Translations under genes and position numbers: made by a program
Part shown: piece after piece, positions 43,424 to 51,632 of the stretch
How positions within the stretch are numbered: position 1 is the stretch's first letter
Layout: each line of letters opens with the position of its first letter
Notes under the pieces: model-generated
Told to the model about the DNA's origin: nothing
Seen by the model: the letters and a program-made list of their open reading frames with translations, nothing else
Databases searched by the model: none
Origin: Saprospiraceae bacterium
Lineage (GTDB): Bacteria; Bacteroidota; Bacteroidia; Chitinophagales; Saprospiraceae
Reading direction: 5' to 3'
NCBI GenBank assembly: GCA_026982695.1
Contig: JALSGS010000003.1
Coordinates: 45,671 to 109,670 of the forward strand
DNA length: 64,000 nt

Positions 43424-45967
43424 TTAGAACTCCATGCGCATTCTGAGGCTGACCCTTCTCGAGGTCAGGTAGTTGGGCACGGCATATTGTTGATTGAATA
43501 CGGTCTTGATCCAAGTGTTGTTGGCCGTGTTTTGCACGTCGAGTAAGTTGAAAATTTCCAGGCTTAGCCAGCTGTTGCGCGTGAAGCGCAAAGGGTGGTT
43601 GTGGCGTCGTTCTAGTGCTTCGGTGGTGAAAAGGGCTATACTAAAACCGATATCTACACGATGATACGGGGCATATCGGTACGGGTTGCGATAGATGCGA
43701 TTGTTGTTGGGAATGCCGAAGGGTAGACCAGTACCTACACTGATGTTGAGATGCATTTTGAAGTGTTCATTTTTAGGCAAGTAGTCTTGGAAGAAGATGG
43801 AAAGATTGAGCAACCGATCGGTAGGTCGGGGCACGTCGGGGACAGGCTCGCCCGATGCTTGTCCGACTTCTCTTTTGAGGTGTTGTACCCCCTCGAGCCG
43901 TTCCCGTGCCCGCAGCAAAGAGAGGTTGACCCAAGATTCTGCACCAGGCACAAATTGGCCATTGATGCGAAGGTCTATACCCATAACATAGCCCGTGGCA
44001 TCGGTTTGACCACTATACCGGATGCGCACATTGTCCACTTCATAGCTTACCAGATCCCATAGGTGTTTGTAGTAAGCTTCTACAATGAGGCGGAAAGGTT
44101 GGTTGCTGAGTTTGTGCCAGTAAAAATCGTAAGTAAAGCCTCCCACTATGTGAGCTGACTTCTGTGCACTTAGCAGTGGGTTTAACGAGCCGTTGGGGCG
44201 TCGCAGCTCTCGGTAGAAAGGTGGTTGGAAATACAGGCCTGTGGCCAGCCGAAAACTGATGTCGGAGGCTGTATTGAGCGGTTTGTAGTGCAATTGTACT
44301 CGAGGTGTAAGGTATCCATGCTTGGCAAAGCCATTAGCCCACATGCCGCCACGCAGGCCTGCTGTGAGGCGCACTTCTCTTACACTGTCTTGCCGCCACA
44401 ACCAGCTGTTCTGTAGGTAAGCACTGAGTCGGCGCGTGTGGAGTTGGTTGGGCACATCGGTACGTACTACCTGCCATAGCCTTACTTGTGTGGTGTCGTA
44501 GGGAAGGGAATAACCAGCCGAGTCGAGTCGCTCCCATTCGAGCAACTGATCGGTGATGAGCTCGTATTGCACTTTGGCACCCCAACGCAAGAAGTGATTA
44601 GGTGTAGCTGACCGTTGTAGCTCCGCCCCACCTTGGTGTGCCAAGCTGACCACTTGATAGTCGAGAAAGTTGCGTGCGTATTGTTGTTGCGTGCCCGTGC
44701 CCAATTCTGCCACTGCTTCACCGTAGTTGTCACTACCCAATCCTGTCTCTATTTGCCGTAGGCTGTAACGGCCGATAATGTCGAAGCGTTCGTTTTCGTC
44801 GCTTTTCCAGGCAGCAATGAGCCATTTGAGGAAGAAGGGGTTCCTTTGCCGGTCGGGCACATAAGTGAGCGATAGGCCAGCCATTTGCGTGGTGAAGTCG
44901 TCAACTTCTTGCCCTTCGAATTCGGAGTAGAGCTGGAGGGCAAAATTGATCAGACCGAAGGCGGTGCTGCGGCTGCGTGGTACAAAGCGATACAAGCTGC
45001 GATTGTAGTTGAGCAACAGCCCCAACTGCCAATCTGGGCTTACGTCAAAGGTGAACCAGCCTTGAATGTCGGCAAAGTTAGGTGTGTATTCGCCCGTGAT
45101 GTCGAGCGAGCCAAGCAGGTAACGCGTAGTCTTGTATCGGGCTCCCAGCAAGTACCTAAAGCGTCGCCAAGAGTTGCCCAAGGCCTTGCTACCTTCTATG
45201 TGTGCTGAGCCACCAAGTAGTGAACCACTTACTGAGGCGCGAAAAGCCGAAGGGCGCTTGTAGGCAATATCCAGTACTGAAGACATTTTGTCCCCATAAC
45301 GCGCTTCGAATCCTCCAGAGGAAAAAGATAGGCTTTGGATCAGGTCGATATTGGGAAAAGTGAGGCCCTCTTGTTGGCCTGAGCGAATGAGCTGTGGACG
45401 ATATACCTCAAAGCCATTGACGTAGACCAAGTTCTCATCGTAGTTGCCGCCACGTACGTTGTATTGGCTACTCAATTCGCCACCCGTACCACTGCTGGCC
45501 CCCAAGGCGATGTGTGGCAAGGCACTTTCCAGGTTGCCAGTGGTAGTGGGCAGCAACTTGAGTGCTTCCACATCTTCGCGGATCATGCCCTGATCGCTCT
45601 TGCGGCGTTCCTTGATGACGATGTCCAGGTCGCTTTGGCTATGGCGCAGGTTGATGCGCAGGGCACGGCGTGCTCCCGGTTTGAGTATTCCCAGCTCAAT
45701 ATGTCGTTCTACATACCCCACTCGGCTTACCACCAAGGTATAGGGCCTGTCAGTGGGTACTTCCAGCGTGAAATGGCCCGACGCGTCGGTTTCAGTGAGT
45801 ATTTGAGTATCCTCGAGGAAAATGGTGGCCAGCTCAATAGGAGATCCCGTCTCGGCATCGCGCACAGTACCTTTCACAGTCGCTTGAGCTTGCAAGGGCT
45901 GAATGGCCGTGCTAACCCATAAGAGTAGTGTGCCAAAGGCCAGGTAGTGTATATTCGTGATGAGCAT
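43424..45967 (-). CDS. TonB-dependent outer-membrane receptor
   Basis: An 847-residue TonB-dependent receptor. After the signal peptide (ending PLQAQ), residues ~30-110 form a CarboxypepD_reg-like (SusC-type) N-terminal domain (VKGTVRDAETGSPIELATI). A plug domain follows, with SSQYNVRGGNYDENLVYVNGFEVYRP (about residues 165-190), then a barrel of about 600 residues ending in Phe (RMRMEF). No SusD partner is next to it, so the substrate is probably a peptide, siderophore or vitamin rather than a classic SusCD glycan. It lies 9 bp after rpe and 34 bp before the small membrane peptide. With the downstream protease and ggt it could import digestion products. Confidence 0.92.
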   Translation of the reverse strand: MLITNIHYLAFGTLLLWVSTAIQPLQAQATVKGTVRDAETGSPIELATIFLEDTQILTETDASGHFTLEVPTDRPYTLVVSRVGYVERHIELGILKPGARRALRINLRHSQSDLDIVIKERRKSDQGMIREDVEALKLLPTTTGNLESALPHIALGASSGTGGELSSQYNVRGGNYDENLVYVNGFEVYRPQLIRSGQQEGLTFPNIDLIQSLSFSSGGFEARYGDKMSSVLDIAYKRPSAFRASVSGSLLGGSAHIEGSKALGNSWRRFRYLLGARYKTTRYLLGSLDITGEYTPNFADIQGWFTFDVSPDWQLGLLLNYNRSLYRFVPRSRSTAFGLINFALQLYSEFEGQEVDDFTTQMAGLSLTYVPDRQRNPFFLKWLIAAWKSDENERFDIIGRYSLRQIETGLGSDNYGEAVAELGTGTQQQYARNFLDYQVVSLAHQGGAELQRSATPNHFLRWGAKVQYELITDQLLEWERLDSAGYSLPYDTTQVRLWQVVRTDVPNQLHTRRLSAYLQNSWLWRQDSVREVRLTAGLRGGMWANGFAKHGYLTPRVQLHYKPLNTASDISFRLATGLYFQPPFYRELRRPNGSLNPLLSAQKSAHIVGGFTYDFYWHKLSNQPFRLIVEAYYKHLWDLVSYEVDNVRIRYSGQTDATGYVMGIDLRINGQFVPGAESWVNLSLLRARERLEGVQHLKREVGQASGEPVPDVPRPTDRLLNLSIFFQDYLPKNEHFKMHLNISVGTGLPFGIPNNNRIYRNPYRYAPYHRVDIGFSIALFTTEALERRHNHPLRFTRNSWLSLEIFNLLDVQNTANNTWIKTVFNQQYAVPNYLTSRRVSLRMRMEF

Positions 45968-45976
45968 GAAGTGTGT

Positions 45977-46648
45977 CTATACAAAATAGCGTTGTGAATC
46001 AATCTGTTTCATCTGAGCAATGGTATGCAGGGGATCGGACGAGCCAAATATACTACTTCCTGCTACCAGTATACGAGCACCCGCACGCAGCACTTCTTCT
46101 GCATTTTGAAGCCCGATGCCTCCATCCACTTCTATAAGGGCATGGGCATTATGCACTTCGAGCATCTGCCGAAGCTTTCTGATCTTAGGTATAGTGTGAT
46201 AGATAAACTTTTGCCCACCAAAACCTGGATTTACCGACATGATCAATACTACGTCGAGCATTTCGAGTATGTCTTCAAGCATGACTACTGGAGTGGCTGG
46301 ATTGAGGGCCACCCCCGCTTTGGCCCCTGTATCTTTTATCTGTTGTACTATCCGGTGTACATGAGTACATGCTTCGTAATGGACGGTGATGATATCGGCA
46401 CCGGCTTGGCGAAATTGCTCGATGTAGCGCTCAGGTTGTGCGATCATCAGATGCACATCGAGGGGTTTTTGCGTCAAGGAGTTGATGGCTTTGACGATCA
46501 TCATACCAAAGGTGAAATTGGGGACAAAGTGCCCATCCATGACGTCGAGGTGGACCCAATCCGCATCGCTTTTGTCTAGCAGCTCAATGGTTGAGTTGAG
46601 CTGTGCAAAGTCGGCCGACAAAAGGGATGGTGCTACCAAATGACTCAT
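45977..46648 (-). CDS. rpe: Ribulose-phosphate 3-epimerase
   Basis: A 223-residue TIM-barrel epimerase of the pentose phosphate pathway that interconverts D-ribulose 5-phosphate and D-xylulose 5-phosphate. Motifs are APSLLSADF near the N-terminus, HLDVMDGHFVPNFTFG (catalytic Asp, metal ligands), VNPGFGGQKFI, and EVDGGIGLQNA near the C-terminus. Length and layout are standard. The start is ATG 46648 (MSHLVAPSL); an open frame extends upstream through the terminator of the preceding gene. Its position as first gene of the unit that continues into the TonB-dependent receptor (gap 9 bp) is unusual for a housekeeping enzyme. Confidence 0.94.
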   Translation of the reverse strand: MSHLVAPSLLSADFAQLNSTIELLDKSDADWVHLDVMDGHFVPNFTFGMMIVKAINSLTQKPLDVHLMIAQPERYIEQFRQAGADIITVHYEACTHVHRIVQQIKDTGAKAGVALNPATPVVMLEDILEMLDVVLIMSVNPGFGGQKFIYHTIPKIRKLRQMLEVHNAHALIEVDGGIGLQNAEEVLRAGARILVAGSSIFGSSDPLHTIAQMKQIDSQRYFV

Positions 46649-46719
46649 GAAATGCTTCAGTTTAAGGCGGCAATTTCTACCTTTTTGCTTAAAGGTGGAA
46701 ATACGAGTAAGGTGCCCGT

Positions 46720-46751
46720 AAAAAAAAAGCGGCAACTACATGTTGCCGCTT
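46720..46751 (-). terminator. Terminator of the DUF3276 gene
   Basis: AAGCGGCAAC (46727-46736) and GTTGCCGCTT (46742-46751) form a perfect 10 bp stem with loop TACAT; a long A-run on the plus strand gives a T-tract on the minus strand. It lies 22 bp past the DUF3276 stop, upstream of rpe. Confidence 0.9.
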
Positions 46752-46773
46752 GAGTGCGTGATCTAATGTACGT

Positions 46774-47130
46774 TTACCACTTGATGTCTTCCTCGGAAGG
46801 GATCTCTTGGTCGGAGTCTGGGCTAAACTCCTCATCGTGATTTTGACCCTGATAGGCGTCGTAGTCGTAATCGGGCAATAGCTCCGACTTGACATGGTCA
46901 ATCACCTCTTCGAGCCCTTCCAGAAACTTGTTGAAGTCTTCTTTGTACAGGAAGATCTTGTGCCGATTGAAACCTTCCCCATCTAATCGGCGTGTGCTTT
47001 CTGTCATGGTGATGTAGTAATCACCACCTTTAGTTTTTCGCACGTCAAAAAAGTAGGTCCGCCTTCTGCCGGCTTTGATCTTGGTGGAATACACAATGTC
47101 CGGCCTTCTTTCATTGTTTCGCTCTGTCAC
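46774..47130 (-). CDS. DUF3276/PUR-domain nucleic-acid-binding protein
   Basis: A 118-residue protein of the DUF3276 family, a Bacteroidota branch of the PUR (purine-rich element binding) fold known to bind single-stranded DNA or RNA. The family core is visible as VYSTKIKAGRRRTYFFDVRKTKGGDYYITMTES, followed by HKIFLYKEDFNKFLEGLEEVIDHV. The C-terminal tail from about residue 90 is acidic and probably disordered. It is a single-gene unit with its own strong terminator. Its targets are unknown; an RNA- or ssDNA-binding role in regulation is likely from the fold. Confidence 0.88.
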   Translation of the reverse strand: MTERNNERRPDIVYSTKIKAGRRRTYFFDVRKTKGGDYYITMTESTRRLDGEGFNRHKIFLYKEDFNKFLEGLEEVIDHVKSELLPDYDYDAYQGQNHDEEFSPDSDQEIPSEEDIKW

Positions 47131-47337
47131 TTACACCAAGGTTTTAGTATTGGGAATATGTTGTGTTTGCCAATAAAAGTCAGACAAAATTAGACAATCA
47201 AATATGATTGACAAACAATTGTTTGGGCTATTGCAAAAAACTACTTTATTTCCAAATTTGACGAGGAGAAAAATTGAAAGCTATCTGACAAATCGCAAGG
47301 TGTGTTTGGCCAAGAAATTAGGAGTGCAAGGCATCAT
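47131..47337. promoter_or_regulatory. Promoter region of DUF3276 gene with a perfect palindrome
   Basis: This 207 bp AT-rich gap contains the 14 bp perfect palindrome CAAACAATTGTTTG (47212-47225) and an imperfect AATCA/TGATT repeat just before it (47197-47210). Both are 80-100 bp upstream of the DUF3276 start and after the ABC exporter stop. They are candidate operators; no clear -7 element was found. Confidence 0.4.
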
Positions 47338-49134
47338 TTATTCTTCCAATTTTACTTGGGCTTCGCGTTGTTGACGGGCCCATAGGCGGGCATAATAGCC
47401 TTCTTGTTGTACCAATTCATGGTGTGTGCCTTGTTGTACGATACGCCCCTGGTCTAATACGATAATTTTGTCGAACTCTAAGCTGGTAAAGATCCTGTGT
47501 GTGATGATAATAGCTGTCTTATCGGCCAGGGCCGAGTCGAGATGAGACAAAATCTTGTGTTCGGTACGTGTATCGACGGCTGAGAGTGAGTCGTCGAGGA
47601 TGAGCAAGTCGGGCTGTTTGATTAGTGCACGTGCAATGGCAATGCGCTGCTTTTGGCCACCAGAAAGCGTCACGCCGCGCTCGCCAATTAGCGAATCGAA
47701 CCCTTTGGGAAACTGCATGATGTCTTCATAAATCGCTGCATTTTTGGCAGCGGCTATGATTTCCTCTTCTGTGGCGTCGGGTTTGCCAAAGGCGATGTTA
47801 TTTTGGATAGTGTCGCTAAAAAGGAAACCGTCTTGGGGTACATAGCCCGTTCGGCATCTCAAGTTGTACAAGTCATGTTGCTTCAGGTCTTTGCCATCGA
47901 GCCAAATGGTTCCTTCTGTAGGATCGTATAGGCGCACCAGCAAGTCGGCCAGTGTAGTTTTGCCAGAGCCCGTTTTGCCCAAAATGGCAATCTTCTGTCC
48001 TGGCAGAATCTCCAATGAAATGTGGCTGAGTGCGGGCCTAGTGCTGCCATCGGGATAGGCGAAGCTAAGATGCTCGAAGCGAATGTGCCCACGAAGAGGG
48101 CGAGGATGGATAATGGGGTTGGTGATGCGCGGCGGAGTGTGTAGCACCTCGTTGATGCGCTGTTGTGAAGCTGCTGCTTGCTGGATAATAGAAGTGATCC
48201 ACCCCAAAGCGGTTACAGGCCACGTCAGTTTACTCACGTAAATGACAAACTCTGCAATGTTGCCCGGCGTGATGGCGCCTTTCGACACTTCTATACCGCC
48301 AATCCATACAGTCAGTACAGTGGAAAAACCGATGAGTACTACCATTAAAGGGTGAAACAACGCGTCGACACGGGCTAGCCGCAGTGATTTGGCCTTGTAG
48401 GCCTCGCTCTCCTGTGCGAAATAGCGGCTCATAGCACTTTCTTGTACGTACGATTTGACGACGCGAATACCTGAGTACACCTCTTGGGCTAATGCATTGA
48501 GCTTGCCCAATTGCTTCTGAATAAGCGAGCTATGATGATTGATCAACCGGCTAACGTAGTAAATGGAAATAGACAAAAAGGGCAAGGGCAGTAGGCTATA
48601 CAGTGTCAGATGAGGCGATACTGACAGCATGGCGGTGACTACCATGACAAATAGCGTAAGGAGATTGATGCCGTAAAGTAAGCCAGGGCCTAAGTACATG
48701 CGTACCTTGCTGATGTCTTCCGTGATGCGCGCCATCAGGTCACCCGTCTTTTGTCGTTTGTAAAATGACTGATCTAATAGCTCGTACTTGGCGAATACTT
48801 CCTTACGCAGGTCGTATTCTATTAGCCGCGACATGACCACGATGGTCTGACGCATCAAGTACATAAAAAGCCCCATTACCACAGCTAATAACAGGACTAA
48901 ACACCCGAAGAATAGCAGTGTCTGACCCAAAATGGAAAACAAGACAGCTTGCAGCTCAAAACCCGCAGTGAGCTGATACAGCTCGATGTTTTGCACGACC
49001 AAGTCGAGCCCCTCGCGTATCATCTGTGGTTGCAATACACCAAAGTAATTGGACAAACTCACGAACAAGATGCCCAAAATCAGCCGCCACTTATACTTGA
49101 TAAAGTACTTGTTGAGATATGCAAGCTCTTTCAA
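47338..49134 (-). CDS. ABC exporter, transmembrane-ATPase half transporter (MsbA-like)
   Basis: A 598-residue homodimer-type ABC exporter. Six membrane helices fill the first ~320 residues. The ATPase domain has Walker A ILGKTGSGKTTLADL (about residues 384-398), Q-loop YVPQDGFLF, signature LSGGQKQRIAIARAL and Walker B LLILDDSLSAVD. Candidate substrates are lipids such as lipid A or drugs; the sequence does not decide. The most likely start is a TTG at 49134 (Leu-Lys-Glu-Leu-Ala-Tyr), as family members begin there and no ATG is available nearby; another TTG at 49236 would add 34 residues. It stands alone between DUF3276 and the divergent fbp gene. Confidence 0.9.
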   Translation of the reverse strand: MKELAYLNKYFIKYKWRLILGILFVSLSNYFGVLQPQMIREGLDLVVQNIELYQLTAGFELQAVLFSILGQTLLFFGCLVLLLAVVMGLFMYLMRQTIVVMSRLIEYDLRKEVFAKYELLDQSFYKRQKTGDLMARITEDISKVRMYLGPGLLYGINLLTLFVMVVTAMLSVSPHLTLYSLLPLPFLSISIYYVSRLINHHSSLIQKQLGKLNALAQEVYSGIRVVKSYVQESAMSRYFAQESEAYKAKSLRLARVDALFHPLMVVLIGFSTVLTVWIGGIEVSKGAITPGNIAEFVIYVSKLTWPVTALGWITSIIQQAAASQQRINEVLHTPPRITNPIIHPRPLRGHIRFEHLSFAYPDGSTRPALSHISLEILPGQKIAILGKTGSGKTTLADLLVRLYDPTEGTIWLDGKDLKQHDLYNLRCRTGYVPQDGFLFSDTIQNNIAFGKPDATEEEIIAAAKNAAIYEDIMQFPKGFDSLIGERGVTLSGGQKQRIAIARALIKQPDLLILDDSLSAVDTRTEHKILSHLDSALADKTAIIITHRIFTSLEFDKIIVLDQGRIVQQGTHHELVQQEGYYARLWARQQREAQVKLEE

Positions 49135-49450
49135 GTCACTCTTCCTTTCGTCAATTAAGCCGTGAAGGTATCTTCTTTTTACAAAAGCTCTAATATAGAA
49201 AAAAAGTTGAATTGTATCAAGTTTCTTTTGATGCAAAGAGATGTCCTAAACTAAACTAATATGTCTTGCACACCACACTACCGAGATACTCGGGCAAAGG
49301 AGCATGCTACAAAACGATAGGCCCGATTTCACCTGGATCTATGCCAAGGATAGCGGCATATTTTTGGCATAGGGCTGTATGAGGCACCACCTTGTATTAC
49401 CTTTACATCTGAAAAAATCAAATCATTGATTTCATCTCAAATTGCCAACC
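49135..49450. other. 316 bp divergent gap between the ABC exporter and fbp
   Basis: No gene is seen. An 8 bp inverted repeat TATGCCAA (49340-49347) / TTGGCATA (49364-49371) with a 16-base spacer lies about 80 bp before the fbp ATG, and a smaller CCGAG/CTCGG hairpin lies near 49285. Either may act as an operator or leader structure. TACCTTTA just upstream of fbp is one base away from the -7 consensus. Confidence 0.45.
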
Positions 49451-50455
49451 ATGAACCGAATTGTCACATTGGACGAATTCATCTTGCGCCGCCAAAAAGA
49501 CTTCCCATATGCTACAGGGGAACTCACCGGCTTGTTGCGCGATATAGGCGTAGCTGCCAAAATTGTCAATCGAGAGGTCAATAAAGCGGGATTGGTCAAT
49601 ATCTTGGGCTTTGCAGGAGAGGAAAATGCCACAGGTGACAAAGTGGCCAAACTCGATATCTACGCCAATGAGAAGTTGATAGAGTGCTTGAGCAATAGTG
49701 GTGAATGCTGTGCGATTGCCTCAGAGGAAAACGAAGATTACGTGCCTTTGCCTGTACTGGATGGCAAATCGCCCAAATACGTTGTAGTGTTTGACCCTCT
49801 GGATGGCTCTTCTAATATTGACGTCAACGTACCAGTGGGTACGATTTTTGGCATTTATCGGAGAAAGAGCAATGCATCCGAGCCCGCTACATTGGAAGAT
49901 TTTCTCCAGAGAGGGAGCCAGCTAGTAGCTGCTGGCTATGTGCTCTATGGCACTTCCACACTGCTGGTTTATTCTACGGGTCATGGTGTCAATGGCTTCA
50001 CGCTCGACCCCACCATTGGCGAATTTTGCCTGTCTCATCCCGACATTCAAATGCCCAAAAGAGGGCGCTACTATTCGGTCAATCAGGGATATTACCTCAA
50101 GTTTGACGTGGAAATGCGGCGCTACATCGATCACTGTAGCGACTTGAACCTGCGTTTGCGCTACATTGGCTCTATGGTGGCCGATGTGCACCGAATCTTG
50201 TTTCAGGGCGGTATCTTCCTATATCCCAACACGCGTAAATATCCACACGGAAAACTGCGGCTGCTGTATGAATGCAACCCACTATCATTCATCGTAGAGC
50301 AGGCAGGTGGCAAAGCTGTGAGCTGTCAATTAGCGCGTATTCTCGACATTGAGCCGCGCGATCTACATCAGCGTACGACCATTGCCATTGGTTCTGCTGA
50401 AATGGTCGACGAAATGGTCGACTTTGTGCAGCGCTATTCGGCACTGCCCGTCTGA
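49451..50455 (+). CDS. fbp: Class I fructose-1,6-bisphosphatase
   Basis: A 334-residue class I fructose-1,6-bisphosphatase; it removes the 1-phosphate of fructose 1,6-bisphosphate, the committed step of gluconeogenesis. The metal-binding motif DPLDGSSNIDVNVPVGTIF (about residues 114-132) is preceded by ASEENEDYVP. YGTSTLLVYSTG and LRYIGSMVADVHRILFQGG, which includes the phosphate site, are also intact. The ATG at 49451 is chosen over an upstream TTG at 49442. It is convergent with the LuxC-like gene, with only 7 bp between the two stops and no terminator visible. Confidence 0.94.
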   Translation: MNRIVTLDEFILRRQKDFPYATGELTGLLRDIGVAAKIVNREVNKAGLVNILGFAGEENATGDKVAKLDIYANEKLIECLSNSGECCAIASEENEDYVPLPVLDGKSPKYVVVFDPLDGSSNIDVNVPVGTIFGIYRRKSNASEPATLEDFLQRGSQLVAAGYVLYGTSTLLVYSTGHGVNGFTLDPTIGEFCLSHPDIQMPKRGRYYSVNQGYYLKFDVEMRRYIDHCSDLNLRLRYIGSMVADVHRILFQGGIFLYPNTRKYPHGKLRLLYECNPLSFIVEQAGGKAVSCQLARILDIEPRDLHQRTTIAIGSAEMVDEMVDFVQRYSALPV

Positions 50456-50462
50456 GGGGCTC

Positions 50463-51494
50463 TTAAGGCCGTAGCGCAGTCAAAAAAGCCATTGTATCTA
50501 CACCGTCGGGATAATCGAACAGGCCAGGCTGTTGACTTTGGCCGAAAGGCACTACGGGTAGCTTGAGTTCAGGAATGAGCTGTTGACTGACTACTACCTG
50601 TATTTTGTCGGAGGCGGTGTGTAAGGTAGTAGTCACATTGGGCAAGCTGTCGTAGTATTCGTAGTGCAGCATAGCAATTCGGGAGTCGAAGGCTGGATCT
50701 TCCTTCATGATCACACAGCCATTGAAGTGAAATGGCGTTTTATTGAGTGTTAGCAGTGCAAAGTTGTAGTCGAAGTTGTGCTTGTATTTTTCATGTAAGA
50801 TAAGCTGTCGGTATTCGTGTAGCACTTCCAACAGCTTCTTCACATCGTACCCTCTGGGCAGGTACAATTTGGACACATTGCGGCAGCCCAAGCCGAAGTA
50901 GCTGAAGATGTCTTGGCCCAGTGTATGTAGCATTTCGTCTGACTCGCAGCCCGAAAGTACCGCTACCGAATTGCGATTGCGGCGAATGATATGTGGGTAT
51001 TGGCCAAAATAGGCGTGAAAGTAGCGCGCTGAGTTGTTCGAGCCGGTGGCAATGACGGCATCAAAACCGGACAACCGCTCTACTATATCAAAAAACTCAG
51101 CAGCTTGTGGTGCCCATGAAGCCAATAGCTGTAACAAATAGGGCAACAAGTACGGATCTTTCTCTGAGAGCTTGATCTGTGCCCGATGTCCTGCAATGAA
51201 AGTGCACAGCACGTCTTGAAAACCCACCAAAGGAATGTTGCCTGCCATCACCAGCCCTACGCGGATTGCTGTGGGTGCATCGGCTACGTTGTAGTGCTGT
51301 GCCCAACGGCTGAGAGCCTCGGCGTCGAGCATCTTTTCGGCAATGGCGCGCAGCGCCTGCCACTGGTTTTCTTTTGTAAACCAGGGGTTGTAATGTGCTG
51401 TACGCTGTATGACAGCTTCGAGGTATTCGTCTTGAGCTTCGAGGAGGTGTCGCCCCAGGCGAGCCATTACGGCGATGCGGTCCGATAAGTTCAT
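50463..51494 (-). CDS. LuxC-like acyl-CoA reductase
   Basis: A 343-residue acyl-CoA reductase of the LuxC/aldehyde dehydrogenase superfamily; it would reduce fatty acyl-CoA or acyl thioester to the aldehyde with NADPH. The Rossmann region (VMAGNIPLVGFQDVLCTFIAGH) and the catalytic Cys region FSYFGLGCRNVSKLYLPRGYD (about residues 205-225) are visible, as is the ATGSNNSARYFHAYF segment. No luciferase genes are nearby. The start is the ATG at 51494; a TACCTTTG -7 element lies 36 bp upstream. The gene carries one GCCGAAAGGC motif (50541-50550). Confidence 0.86.
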   Translation of the reverse strand: MNLSDRIAVMARLGRHLLEAQDEYLEAVIQRTAHYNPWFTKENQWQALRAIAEKMLDAEALSRWAQHYNVADAPTAIRVGLVMAGNIPLVGFQDVLCTFIAGHRAQIKLSEKDPYLLPYLLQLLASWAPQAAEFFDIVERLSGFDAVIATGSNNSARYFHAYFGQYPHIIRRNRNSVAVLSGCESDEMLHTLGQDIFSYFGLGCRNVSKLYLPRGYDVKKLLEVLHEYRQLILHEKYKHNFDYNFALLTLNKTPFHFNGCVIMKEDPAFDSRIAMLHYEYYDSLPNVTTTLHTASDKIQVVVSQQLIPELKLPVVPFGQSQQPGLFDYPDGVDTMAFLTALRP

Positions 51495-51530
51495 GTGTAC
51501 AGCTTTTTGTGCCTTTCGGCAAATAGTGGG

Positions 51531-51538
51531 CAAAGGTA
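51531..51538 (-). promoter_or_regulatory. Candidate -7 element of the LuxC-like gene
   Basis: Minus-strand TACCTTTG matches TAnnTTTG exactly, 36 bp before the ATG. A hairpin-motif copy (51511-51520) lies between the two. Confidence 0.45.
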
Positions 51539-51632
51539 CACTCCCCTGTTTGCCATAAAAAACACGAGTGGAGCAAAGGTTGGCTTCGCTCCACTTGTTT
51601 TGCGAAAGCATGACCAGGTTGAGGCAATAGTT

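Noticed and set aside
50463..51494. Bioluminescence operon
   Set aside because: The LuxC-like reductase stands alone with no luxA, luxB, luxD or luxE; such genes are widespread in Bacteroidota.
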